The notes beneath the pieces were generated by a model. The model was not told the DNA's origin and ran no database searches. It saw only the letters and a program-made list of their open reading frames with translations. From Saccharospirillum sp043196875 (GTDB lineage Bacteria > Pseudomonadota > Gammaproteobacteria > Pseudomonadales > Natronospirillaceae): a stretch of DNA of 64,000 bases. The stretch lies in NCBI RefSeq assembly GCF_043196875.1, contig NZ_JBEBMX010000010.1:1-64000 (forward strand), in the 5' to 3' direction. A program made the position numbers and the translations under genes. Below, in pieces: positions 33,398-41,578 of the stretch (position 1 is the stretch's first letter; each line of letters begins with the position of its first letter).

Positions 33398-34246
33398 ATG
33401 GAAACCAGCCTGAAAATATCCACCGCCGCGCGCGATTTTCTCATTCAGTTATTGGCGCGTCAGAAGGTGGAGGGTATGGCCGCGCGCTTGTTTGTCAGCG
33501 ACCCAGGCACGCCGCGTGCCGAAACCTGTCTGGCCTATTGCCGCCCCGGTGAAGAACAGCCGACCGATACCCGTCTGGAAGTCGGCGAAGGCTTGGTGTT
33601 ATTTCTGGAAAAAGCCAGCCTGCCTTATTTGAAAGACCTAGAAATGGGCATTCAGGAGGACGAACGCGGTCAGCGACTGACCATCAAGGCGCCCAACGCC
33701 AAAACCCCCGGCAGTGTTGGCGATAGCCGTATTCTGCTGCGCGATTGCGCGGCACGACAGGTGCCGTCGGGTGCGGCGACGACCTTGCCCGAAGGCGCCG
33801 AAGTGCGCATCACCCAGTCGCTCGGTGGCAGTTATACGCTGATTTACGGCGGCAATATGGTGCGTGTCGATGGCAGCGACGCCGATGCTTTGGGGCTGGA
33901 GCCTAATGGTCTCAGCTTTGAGGCGCCGGCCGATGGTCGCATCAGTGAGGAGCAGGTTTGGCAGGCGTTGGCGACGGTTTATGACCCGGAAATTCCGGTC
34001 GACATTGTTAATCTCGGCCTGGTTTATAAGCTCGATATCGATCAGGAAAAACACAGCGTTGCTGTTGAGATGACGCTGACCGCGCCCGGCTGCGGCATGG
34101 GTGATGTGCTGGTTGGCGATGTGAAATTCCGCCTGGCTCAGGTGCCGCATGTGCAGCAAACGGATGTCGAGCTGGTGTTCGACCCGCCCTGGCAGCAGCA
34201 CATGATGAGCGAAGAAGCCCGACTGGAAACCGGGCTGTTTTTCTAA
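33398..34246 (+). CDS. NfuA-type N-terminal domain fused to SufT (iron-sulfur assembly)
   Basis: A 282-residue protein with three parts. Residues about 1-105 resemble the degenerate A-type domain at the N-terminus of NfuA (VSDPGTPRAETCLAYCRPG and LTIKAPNAK), but one cysteine is shifted by one residue relative to E. coli NfuA. Residues about 110-175 are the SufT-specific part (LRDCAARQVPSG, VRITQSLGGSYTL). Residues about 185-270 are the MIP18/DUF59 domain (YDPEIPVDIVNLGLVYKL, APGCGMGD). SufT helps mature iron-sulfur proteins. The NfuA C-terminal CxxC domain is absent. I do not recall this fusion. The ATG follows GAGG; no other Suf gene is adjacent. Confidence 0.8.
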   Translation: METSLKISTAARDFLIQLLARQKVEGMAARLFVSDPGTPRAETCLAYCRPGEEQPTDTRLEVGEGLVLFLEKASLPYLKDLEMGIQEDERGQRLTIKAPNAKTPGSVGDSRILLRDCAARQVPSGAATTLPEGAEVRITQSLGGSYTLIYGGNMVRVDGSDADALGLEPNGLSFEAPADGRISEEQVWQALATVYDPEIPVDIVNLGLVYKLDIDQEKHSVAVEMTLTAPGCGMGDVLVGDVKFRLAQVPHVQQTDVELVFDPPWQQHMMSEEARLETGLFF

Positions 34247-34271
34247 ACGGCCAACCGGGCTGTTTTTCTAA
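34228..34271. repeat. 19-bp direct repeat duplicating the end of the SufT fusion gene
   Basis: AACCGGGCTGTTTTTCTAA occurs at 34228-34246, where it includes the stop codon, and again at 34253-34271, a 25-bp period. It looks like a local tandem duplication that placed a second copy after the stop. Confidence 0.85.
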
Positions 34272-34298
34272 CATTTTCCGGCCGGCTCAGCGGATTGT

Positions 34299-34709
34299 TT
34301 AGGAGCCCGGTTCGGTCAAAAATCCCAACGACTGTATCCCCGAGCGCTGAATCGCCGCCATGGTTTTGGCGACGTGCTCGTAGGCAACGGCGCGGTCGCC
34401 ACGCAGATGAATCGGCGGTTGCGGGTCCCGTGCCGCCGCTGCCGCCAGCCGGCTTTCCAGCTCATCGAAACTCACCGCGGTACTGTTCCAACTCAAATCA
34501 CCGCCAGCGCCGACCGAAATGGTAATGGTGTCGGGCGTGGCTTCGGTGGGGGTGTTATCGGCTTCCGGTAAATCCAGATTCACCGAATGGGTAATCACCG
34601 GCACGGTGATAATAAAGATGATCAGCAGCACCAACATGACGTCCACCAGCGGTGTCATGTTGATTTCGCTCATGACTTCGTCGTCTTGATTGCCGCCGCC
34701 AAAGGCCAT
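34299..34709 (-). CDS. exbD: ExbD, TonB energy-transducing complex
   Basis: A 136-residue inner-membrane protein with one N-terminal membrane segment containing the functional aspartate (MTPLVDVMLVLLIIF, about 18-32) and a periplasmic domain. With ExbB it uses the proton-motive force to energise TonB. The start is 1 bp after the exbB stop, so they are co-translated. It converges with the SufT fusion gene (52-bp gap). Confidence 0.94.
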   Translation of the reverse strand: MAFGGGNQDDEVMSEINMTPLVDVMLVLLIIFIITVPVITHSVNLDLPEADNTPTEATPDTITISVGAGGDLSWNSTAVSFDELESRLAAAAARDPQPPIHLRGDRAVAYEHVAKTMAAIQRSGIQSLGFLTEPGS

Positions 34710-34710
34710 C

Positions 34711-35430
34711 TCAGTTCGCTCCTCTTTTGCCGGTTTTTATCACCGTCGGTGTGCCGGTAATGAGATAGGCGTGCAACTGGCTGGCAAAGCGATCTAGCCG
34801 GCCCAGAATGCCTTTGTTGCCGCGCGTGATGGCGTTGTAACCGAGCACGGCGGGAATCGCCACGGCCAGACCGAAGGCAGTCATAATCAAGGCTTCACCG
34901 ACCGGACCAGCGACCTTATCGATGCTGGCCTGACCGGACACACCAATACCGACCAGAGCGTGATAAATCCCCCAGACGGTGCCGAACAGACCGACGAAAG
35001 GCGCGGTGGAACCGACCGATGCCAGGATCGCCAGGCCGCGTTGCATGCGTTCACGGCTTTCATCGAGCGCGCTGCCGATGGCGGTGGTCAGCCAGTCGGT
35101 CAGCGGTAACTGACTGTTGAGGTTATCGCCGTGAGTGCGGTGATAGTCGAGCGCATCGCGGCCTTTGACCGCCAGCAACCGATAGGGGTTTTGCGGCGTG
35201 GCCGGTTGCAGGTGCTCCAGCGCCTCGTTGAAATCGTGCGCCTGCCAGAAGGCATCGAGTGATTTCGCCTGACGTCGCAGCCGCCACAGATCGAGACCAC
35301 GGATCACAATCACCAGCCAGCTGGCCAATGACATCAACAGCAGCAGGATGGCCACACCCTTGATGATGGCGTCGCCTTGGGTCCATAACGCCTCCAGGCC
35401 ATAAGGATTATCCAGTGTGGTTTCATGCAT
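34711..35430 (-). CDS. exbB: ExbB, TonB energy-transducing complex proton channel
   Basis: A 239-residue (ATG at 35430; GTG one codon earlier) inner-membrane protein of the MotA/TolQ/ExbB family with three membrane segments. The core stretch GLAILASVGSTAPFVGLFGT is followed by the final helices (GEALIMTAFGLAVAIPAVLG). It forms the proton channel with ExbD and stabilises TonB. It sits between tonB and exbD in one operon, the tonB-exbB-exbD order. Confidence 0.93.
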   Translation of the reverse strand: MHETTLDNPYGLEALWTQGDAIIKGVAILLLLMSLASWLVIVIRGLDLWRLRRQAKSLDAFWQAHDFNEALEHLQPATPQNPYRLLAVKGRDALDYHRTHGDNLNSQLPLTDWLTTAIGSALDESRERMQRGLAILASVGSTAPFVGLFGTVWGIYHALVGIGVSGQASIDKVAGPVGEALIMTAFGLAVAIPAVLGYNAITRGNKGILGRLDRFASQLHAYLITGTPTVIKTGKRGAN

Positions 35431-35440
35431 CACAGCGTGC

Positions 35441-36175
35441 TCACTTCAGTTCGAAATTGATGGGTTGGCGGAACCAGTAATCAATGGCTTCACCGTTCTG
35501 TGTGGCCGGCACATAGCGCCAGCGCCGTACCGCATCCATGGCTGTTTCGTCGAGACGGTCGTAGCCGCTGGACTGGAGCAGGCGAATATCACCCACGCTG
35601 CCATCGGCGAGAATCAATACTTCTAAGACCACTTCACCTTCATGGCCCAGCCGCGCTGAGCGCCGTGGATAGGCGGGCGATGGATTGTCCAGATGGGCGG
35701 CATCTGAGCGTGGCGCAACGATGGGCGCGCCCTCGGTTTCGGCGTCTTCGGTATAAAGGTCCGCCAGAGCTTCATTAATCTGTGGTGTTGATGCCTGCTC
35801 GGTTTCCAGTTCCGGTTCGGGCTCCGGTATTGGTTCAGGTTCGGGAACAGGTTCCGGCTCGGGTTTTGGAACAGGCACCGGTTCAGGCTCAGGAATAGGT
35901 TCTGGCTCAGGCTCGGGTACCGGCTCTTGCACCGGTTCGGGTTCTGGCTCGGGTTTAGGTTCCGGCGGTGTTGCCACCGCAGCCGGTGCTTGCACCGATT
36001 CCGCTGCCGGCACCGGTATCAGCATGCCGCTGACGGTCGGTGGTTTAACCACCAGCGAATCCGAAGGACCGGCCAGAAAGGCCGATGCCAGAACGGCGGC
36101 ATGCAAACCCACGACGAACAGGAAGACAGCGATGTTCAGGCTGAGCTGGCGCCATTGGGTAGAGCTGTCATTCAT
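35441..36175 (-). CDS. tonB: TonB energy transducer
   Basis: A 244-residue protein. An N-terminal membrane anchor lies at about 11-32, then a periplasm-spanning rod of EP/KP repeats (about 65-130) and the C-terminal receptor-binding domain (YPRRSARLGHEGEVVLEVL, GDIRLLQSSGYDRLDETAM, WRYVPATQNG). It carries energy to outer-membrane receptors such as the one encoded 2 kb away. The start ATG at 36175 (MNDSSTQWRQ) is favoured over an upstream one at 36256 because it places the anchor at the N-terminus. First gene of the operon. Confidence 0.94.
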   Translation of the reverse strand: MNDSSTQWRQLSLNIAVFLFVVGLHAAVLASAFLAGPSDSLVVKPPTVSGMLIPVPAAESVQAPAAVATPPEPKPEPEPEPVQEPVPEPEPEPIPEPEPVPVPKPEPEPVPEPEPIPEPEPELETEQASTPQINEALADLYTEDAETEGAPIVAPRSDAAHLDNPSPAYPRRSARLGHEGEVVLEVLILADGSVGDIRLLQSSGYDRLDETAMDAVRRWRYVPATQNGEAIDYWFRQPINFELK

Positions 36176-36344
36176 CGTGAATCGTCGTTTGCCGTCTGGT
36201 TGTGAAAGTAAGTCGGGTATAAGCCGGTGTTTCCTGCCGCTGTCGATCCATACCACTGCAGGCGGGCGCCAAGCTTAAAGTTGCCAAGAACAACTATCAA
36301 GAGCGGTTGAGAGGCAGTCTCACTATCGATGTCCGTATCGGCCG

Positions 36345-36372
36345 TTTACAGGATGAAACATCAGAGTAGAAT
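36345..36372 (+). promoter_or_regulatory. Promoter of the ECF sigma gene
   Basis: TTTACA (36345-36350), a 16-bp spacer and TAGAAT (36367-36372) give a reasonable sigma70 promoter. A Fur-box match begins at the last base of the -10. Confidence 0.6.
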
Positions 36373-36386
36373 GATAATAATTATTA
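36372..36386. promoter_or_regulatory. Fur box
   Basis: TGATAATAATTATTA matches the 7-1-7 Fur consensus TGATAATNATTATCA at all but one defined position. It overlaps the end of the -10 and lies 25 bp before the sigma start, where Fur-Fe(II) would block initiation. It is also about 200 bp upstream of tonB on the other strand. Confidence 0.85.
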
Positions 36387-36410
36387 TTTGTAATTGTGAA
36401 GAGGTTCGTC

Positions 36411-36917
36411 GTGGACGCACTATCCAGATCGGGAGTCGCCACTCTGTATCAGCAACATCAGCCCTGGCTGTACAGCTGGTTATGCCGCCGTCTGGGCTGT
36501 GAGTTCGATGCGGCTGATCTCAGCCAGGATACCTATGTACGCCTGATGGTAGCTGGCCGCTTGCCTGAACCACAGCGGGCACGTGCCTTTCTAGCGCAGA
36601 TTGCTCGCGGTCTGGCGGTGGATCTGCACCGCCGTCGCGCGCTGGAACAAGCCTATCTGGAGGCGCTGCGTGCGCTGCCGGAAGCGGTGGCGCCTTCGGC
36701 CGAACTGCAGCAGATGACACTGCAGGTGCTCAGTCATCTGGATCAGGCGCTGGACACCTTGCCGGACAAGGTCCGCCAGGCCTTTTTGCTGTCCCGCTTT
36801 GAAGGCCTGACCTATGCACAGATTGCCAAACGTCTGGAGGTGTCGGTCGCCTCAGTGCGGCATTACATGCTGCAAGCGGCCACGCTCTGTCTGGTGACCT
36901 TCGAGGCGTTGGCCTGA
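36411..36917 (+). CDS. FecI-type ECF sigma factor
   Basis: A 168-residue ECF sigma factor. Region 2 (about 1-80) contains DAADLSQDTYVRLM; region 4 (about 115-160) contains LPDKVRQAFLLSRFEGLTYA and the DNA-binding helix EVSVASVRHYML. A GTG start at 36411 follows AGAGG; an upstream GTG at 36396 is possible. Under iron limitation Fur repression would lift and, once released from FecR, it would drive the receptor gene. It overlaps fecR by one base (TGATG). Confidence 0.92.
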   Translation: MDALSRSGVATLYQQHQPWLYSWLCRRLGCEFDAADLSQDTYVRLMVAGRLPEPQRARAFLAQIARGLAVDLHRRRALEQAYLEALRALPEAVAPSAELQQMTLQVLSHLDQALDTLPDKVRQAFLLSRFEGLTYAQIAKRLEVSVASVRHYMLQAATLCLVTFEALA

Positions 36918-37912
36918 TGATCACCCGGCAGGTACAGCAACTGGCGGACCGGGCGCAGGTCTCCGCTCAGGTGATGAGCGAAGCGCTCGGCTGGCTGGTG
37001 CAGCAGTGGTCGAACGAATCCGCAACGCAGAACGATGCCGAGTTGCAGCGCTGGTTGCAGCGTGGCGCCGAGCAACAGCGCGCCTGGCAACTGGTGCAAG
37101 GGGTACATCAGCGTCTCGATGCGGTTGCCGATCCGGCCGCGGCTCAAGGCTTGCGCGCCGCCCATAAAGCCGCCGTCAGCCGCCGTCAGGCGTTGCAGTT
37201 GCTCAGCTTGCTGGGCGTTGCAGTACTGGGCGGTTATGGCGCCAGTCAAAGCCAGTGGCTCGCCCGCCATGGCGCCGGTGTGCGTACCGCCACCGGGGAA
37301 ATCCGCTCGTTGACACTGCCTGATGGCAGTCAGTTGACGCTGAACACCGCCACCGCCGTTAACCTGCATTTCGATGCGCTGCAGCGTCAGTTGGCGCTGC
37401 TGGAAGGTGAAATTCTGATCGAGACGGCAACAGACAGCCAACAGCCGGCGCGGCCTTTCGCGGTGACCACAGAGCTGGCGCTGTTGGAACCGCTGGGCAC
37501 GCGTTTTGTGGTGCGCCAGACACAGGACGGCAGCGGTCAGTTGACGGTTCTGGAAGGCGCGGTGCGCTTGCGTTTGCATCAGTCGGCGCAGTCTCAGGTT
37601 ATCGATGCCGGCATGACCGCCCACTACAACGCCCAGCGCATCGAACGGCTCGGCCCGGCTCAGGAAGGTGCCGACTGGAGCGATGGTCGCCTGGTGGTTG
37701 AACGGCAGCCGCTGGGCCAGGTGCTGGACGAACTGAACCGCTATCGGGCGGGCGTGATTCACTACCAGCCGGAAGCCGGCGAGTTAATGGTGTCGGGGAC
37801 TTTTCCGGTCAACAACACCGATCAGGCGCTATCGATGCTGGCCAGTGCCTTGCCAATTCAGGTCAATGCCAGGCTGCCATTCTGGGTGTCGGTAAAAAAA
37901 ATCGCTGATTGA
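36917..37912 (+). CDS. FecR-type anti-sigma/sensor protein
   Basis: A 331-residue membrane-spanning regulator. The cytoplasmic N-terminal part binds sigma (DUF4880-like), one membrane segment is at about 98-115, and the periplasmic FecR domain follows (about 120-230, with GEIRSLTLPDGSQLTLNTAT). The C-terminus has an STN-like module (SGTFPVNNTDQALSMLASAL). It passes the receptor's signal to the sigma factor. It begins one base into the sigma stop codon and is followed by the receptor gene after a 74-bp gap. Confidence 0.93.
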   Translation: MITRQVQQLADRAQVSAQVMSEALGWLVQQWSNESATQNDAELQRWLQRGAEQQRAWQLVQGVHQRLDAVADPAAAQGLRAAHKAAVSRRQALQLLSLLGVAVLGGYGASQSQWLARHGAGVRTATGEIRSLTLPDGSQLTLNTATAVNLHFDALQRQLALLEGEILIETATDSQQPARPFAVTTELALLEPLGTRFVVRQTQDGSGQLTVLEGAVRLRLHQSAQSQVIDAGMTAHYNAQRIERLGPAQEGADWSDGRLVVERQPLGQVLDELNRYRAGVIHYQPEAGELMVSGTFPVNNTDQALSMLASALPIQVNARLPFWVSVKKIAD

Positions 37913-37986
37913 TTAGCACTTTTTTTATCTCGTTCGGGAAACAGAGAAAGCGCTTTGTTTTTCTCTACCCTGAACGAGGAATCACT

Positions 37987-40212
37987 ATGCATTCATTTCG
38001 ATTTAAGCTTGGTGCTCAAGCTTGGCGTCCTTATCTGTTCGCCGCCTTGCTGCCGTTGACGGCACTGGCGCCGCTAACCCCGGCGCTGGCAGAAACCGCC
38101 AGCGCCAGCCGCCAGACCTATAGCATCGCCGCCGGTCCTCTGGACCGGGCCCTGACTGACTTTGCCCGCGCGGCCGGTGTGTTGCTGGCGGTCGATGCTG
38201 CGCAGACGGCCGGCAAAACCAGTCCCGGATTAAGCGGCGCCTTCACCATCGATGCTGGCTTTGATGCCTTGTTGGCCGGTACCGGCTTGCGCGCGGTACG
38301 CACCGCTGACGGCAGTTTTAATCTGGAAGCGGCTAACGAAGGCGTACTGCCGACGGTGACGGTATCGGGCAATGTGATTGATCCGAGCCAACGCCAGATG
38401 GTGGTCAGCAGCGATGCGATCGAGCGGGGCCAGGCGTCGGATCTGAACGAGGTGTTTCGCCAGCAGCCGGATGTCAGCGTGGGTGGCTCGGCGGCCGTGG
38501 CGGAGAAAGTCTATGTGCGCGGTTTGGAAGATCCGCTGCTGAATATCTCTATCGATGGCGCCAGTCAGTCCGGTCGCCTCTACCATCACGCCGGTCGGCT
38601 CAGTATCGAACCCGATCTGCTGGAACGGGTTGAAGTCGAAGCGGGCGCGGGTGCGGCGACCGCCGGTCCCGGTGCGCTCGGTGGTGCCATCCGCTTTGTC
38701 ACCAAGGATCCGGACGATCTGCTGGCCGACGATCAGCGTTTCGGCGGCAAGGTTTCCAGCGCTTATTTCACCAATGGCGATGGCTATAAAGTCAATCTGA
38801 CCGGCTATGGTCGTATTACCGACGCCTGGAGTGCATTGCTGTCGGTGAGCCAGGCGGAACAGGACGATATCGAAGACGGCAACGGCGATACCATGGCCGG
38901 CACCGCGTCCTTGCAGCAGGTCGGTTTTGCCAAGCTGGTGGGGGAGCTGACTGATGCGCAAACACTGAAAGTCAGTTACGACTACCGTATTGACGACGGC
39001 GAACGGCCGCGACGGCCACAGTGGGCGGCAGCACCATCGAACCCGCTGTTTCCTCTGGAGATCGAACGCGCTACGACCACCATCAATTATGAACTGGCAC
39101 CGGCCAATGACCCTTGGCTCGATCTGGCCGTGACCCTCTACAACACTGACTCGCAAATCACCCAGGATGGTGCCTTCGGTCTCTATACCGGCCGTTCGAT
39201 CAGCCAGGGCCTGAATCTGCATAACACCCTAAAGCCTGGCGCTCATGAACTGACACTGGGTGTGGATTACCGCCACGATGAACTCACCGCCGGCCCGGCC
39301 GACACCGATCCGGAAGAACTGCGCGATACCAACGCCGTGGTGGGTGTCTACGCTCAGGATAACTGGCGCCTGAACGACGCCTGGCAGCTCAGCGCCGGCG
39401 CGCGTTATGACCGCTACGACCGCACCGACCATAACGACCAGTCCTATGAAGAAGCCGGTTTCAGTCCCAATGCTCAGCTAAGCTGGCAGGTGACTGAGCA
39501 ACTCAGCAGCTACGCGCGTTACGCCGAAGCCTTCCGTGGACCGCTGTCGCCGGACGCCTTTGTGTTGGATGGCGGCACCAACGATCCCGATCTGAAAGCC
39601 GAGCGGGCCAGCAACCAGGAAGTGGGCGTTGAATATGCGACTCGCCAGTGGTTTGTCGCCGCCAAGCTGTATCAGTCTCGCATCGACAATGTGATTGAAG
39701 AGCCGGGTTACACCAATAACTACGAGAACATCGGTACGCTGGAAACCCAGGGTTATCTGCTCAGCGGTGGTTTTGAGTTGGGCAGTTGGAGCGGCCAACT
39801 GGGTTATCACGTTAACAGCGCCGAGCTCGAAGGTGATCCGCTGAACGCCTACGACCACCCGGGTGTGGGTAACTCCATCGGCAATACGCTGACCGCCAGT
39901 GTTGATTGGTTGATGAACGACGCCTGGCAATTCGGTTGGGAACTGACCTGGGTGCAGGATTTGAATGATCTGGAAACCTCGGCTGGCGACATCGATAAGC
40001 CGGGTTATCAGGTGCACGATGCCTACGCCCGTTGGCAACCGGACTGGGTCGAGGGACTGGAGTTCAATGTGAGCGTCAGCAACCTCTTTAATGAGGCCTA
40101 CCTGGATCACGCCACCAACGCCAGCTATCAGCATTTCTCCGGCTACGACATGGTGATCGGCCAGCTCGAACCGGGCCGCGATGTTCGCCTGGAAACCAGC
40201 TGGCGCTTTTAA
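37987..40212 (+). CDS. STN-domain TonB-dependent outer-membrane receptor
   Basis: A 741-residue receptor: signal peptide (about 1-35, ending ALAE), an STN signalling domain (about 40-110, YSIAAGPLDRALTDFARAAG), the plug (about 120-230, RGLEDPLLNISIDG, EVEAGAGAATAGPGALGGAI) and a 22-strand barrel ending in aromatic WRF. The sigma-FecR genes upstream mark it as a surface-signalling receptor: ligand binding switches on its own synthesis. The ligand is probably a ferric siderophore or heme; sequence does not decide. A GAGGAAT site precedes the ATG at 37987. Confidence 0.9.
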   Translation: MHSFRFKLGAQAWRPYLFAALLPLTALAPLTPALAETASASRQTYSIAAGPLDRALTDFARAAGVLLAVDAAQTAGKTSPGLSGAFTIDAGFDALLAGTGLRAVRTADGSFNLEAANEGVLPTVTVSGNVIDPSQRQMVVSSDAIERGQASDLNEVFRQQPDVSVGGSAAVAEKVYVRGLEDPLLNISIDGASQSGRLYHHAGRLSIEPDLLERVEVEAGAGAATAGPGALGGAIRFVTKDPDDLLADDQRFGGKVSSAYFTNGDGYKVNLTGYGRITDAWSALLSVSQAEQDDIEDGNGDTMAGTASLQQVGFAKLVGELTDAQTLKVSYDYRIDDGERPRRPQWAAAPSNPLFPLEIERATTTINYELAPANDPWLDLAVTLYNTDSQITQDGAFGLYTGRSISQGLNLHNTLKPGAHELTLGVDYRHDELTAGPADTDPEELRDTNAVVGVYAQDNWRLNDAWQLSAGARYDRYDRTDHNDQSYEEAGFSPNAQLSWQVTEQLSSYARYAEAFRGPLSPDAFVLDGGTNDPDLKAERASNQEVGVEYATRQWFVAAKLYQSRIDNVIEEPGYTNNYENIGTLETQGYLLSGGFELGSWSGQLGYHVNSAELEGDPLNAYDHPGVGNSIGNTLTASVDWLMNDAWQFGWELTWVQDLNDLETSAGDIDKPGYQVHDAYARWQPDWVEGLEFNVSVSNLFNEAYLDHATNASYQHFSGYDMVIGQLEPGRDVRLETSWRF

Positions 40213-40339
40213 GCAATAGCTTCTGAAAAATTTTCCCCTTCAAGGCCGCGCTCGTTTTGTGACGATCCTGGCCTTTTCTGTCTGGTCAGTGTCATCGCCT
40301 TTAGTCAGAATGGCGCTCGAATGACAGAGGGAAAATTCC
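40213..40339 (+). promoter_or_regulatory. Possibly structured leader before moeA
   Basis: Three nested or adjacent pairings can form. Outer: AATTTTCCC (40229-40237) with GGGAAAATT (40329-40337), which would hide the moeA ribosome-binding region. Inner A: AAGGCC (40242-40247) with GGCCTT (40270-40275), closed inside by TCGT/ACGA. Inner B: TGTCATCGCC (40290-40299) with GGCG-CTCGA-ATGACA (40312-40326). Inner A may alternatively be the receptor gene's terminator. It does not obviously match any riboswitch I know. Confidence 0.35.
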
Positions 40340-41575
40340 ATGGGCTGTTCTGATCGTCCGGGCCTGACGCCGTTGGCAGATGGGCTTGCGCATTTACTCG
40401 AGCTTCTGGTGCCGCTTGCCGGAGCTGAAAGCGTTGCCTTGAGCGACAGTCTTGGCCGGGTGACCGCCACCGCCATCCGCGCTGAATCGCCGGTGCCGGC
40501 CTGGGATAATTCGGCGATGGATGGCTACGCCTTGCGTCGCGCTGATCTGCTGGCCGATAAACCCTTGCCGGTCCAGGGGCGTTCGCTGGCCGGTCAGCCT
40601 TATACCGAACCGCTCAGACCCGGCTATTGCATCAGGGTGATGACCGGTGCCGTACTGCCCGCCGGTTGTGATGCCGTGGTGATGCAGGAAGACGCTGAGG
40701 TCAGCGACGCCGGCGTGACCTTCGACAAGGTCCCAGAAGAGGGCAACAACATTCGCCGCGCGGGTGAAGACTGCCGAACCGGTGATCGACTGCTACCCGA
40801 AGGCCATCGCATTCGGCCTCAGGATGTGGCGTTGCTGGCCAGTGTCGGTTGCGCTGAAGTGAGTGTGCGACCGCAACTGAAGGTGGGTCTGTTGGCGACC
40901 GGCGATGAACTGCGCCAGCCGCATGAAACCCTGGGCATAGGTGATCTTTATGATTCCAACCGGCCGGCGTTGCACGCCATGCTCAGTCGTTTGGGGGTTG
41001 AGGTGCACGACTATGGCGTGGTCGCCGACGATCCTGATCAACTGCGCAGCGTGCTGCAACAGGCCGATGCTGACTGTGACCTGGTCATTACCAGCGGCGG
41101 TGTCAGCGTCGGTGAGGCCGATTACACCCGCCAGATTCTCGGCGAGCTGGGGGAGATTGAAATCTGGAAGCTGGCGATCAAACCAGGCAAGCCTTTGGCC
41201 TTTGGTCGTCTGAGCAACAGCTGGTTTATTGGTCTGCCGGGCAATCCGGTGTCGTCTGTGGTGACTTTTCATCTGGTCGCCACGCGCGCTATCCGCAAGC
41301 TGCAAGGTCAGCCGGATAAAGCGCTGCCGACTTTGGTTGCCACCACCACTGCGGCCATTAAAAAAACACCGGGTCGCATGGATTTTCAGCGCGGTGTCTG
41401 GCGTCAAACGGAAGCTGGCGTTGAAGTGCGACCAACGCGCGCTCAGCAGGCTTCACACATTCTCGGTTCGATGACCGAGGCTAATTGTTATATCGCACTG
41501 GAGCAGGAGCGCGGCAGCGTGGCCGCCGGCGAGACGGTGACGCTGTGGTTGTTCGACGAACTGTTCGGCGGCTGA
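40340..41575 (+). CDS. moeA: Molybdopterin molybdenumtransferase MoeA
   Basis: A 411-residue protein that inserts molybdenum into adenylylated molybdopterin to make molybdenum cofactor. Typical stretches are WDNSAMDGYALR (about 55-66), RVMTGAVLPAGCDAVVMQED (about 97-116), VGLLATGDEL and TSGGVSVGEADYT (catalytic site), and GLPGNPVSS. The length matches E. coli MoeA (411). It is a lone gene, without moaABC neighbours, after the receptor gene and possibly controlled by its leader. Confidence 0.95.
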   Translation: MGCSDRPGLTPLADGLAHLLELLVPLAGAESVALSDSLGRVTATAIRAESPVPAWDNSAMDGYALRRADLLADKPLPVQGRSLAGQPYTEPLRPGYCIRVMTGAVLPAGCDAVVMQEDAEVSDAGVTFDKVPEEGNNIRRAGEDCRTGDRLLPEGHRIRPQDVALLASVGCAEVSVRPQLKVGLLATGDELRQPHETLGIGDLYDSNRPALHAMLSRLGVEVHDYGVVADDPDQLRSVLQQADADCDLVITSGGVSVGEADYTRQILGELGEIEIWKLAIKPGKPLAFGRLSNSWFIGLPGNPVSSVVTFHLVATRAIRKLQGQPDKALPTLVATTTAAIKKTPGRMDFQRGVWRQTEAGVEVRPTRAQQASHILGSMTEANCYIALEQERGSVAAGETVTLWLFDELFGG

Positions 41576-41578
41576 GCG

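Noticed and set aside
35800..35960. Repetitive GGTTCCGGCTC-like DNA
   Set aside because: It is the EP-repeat coding region of TonB, not an independent repeat.
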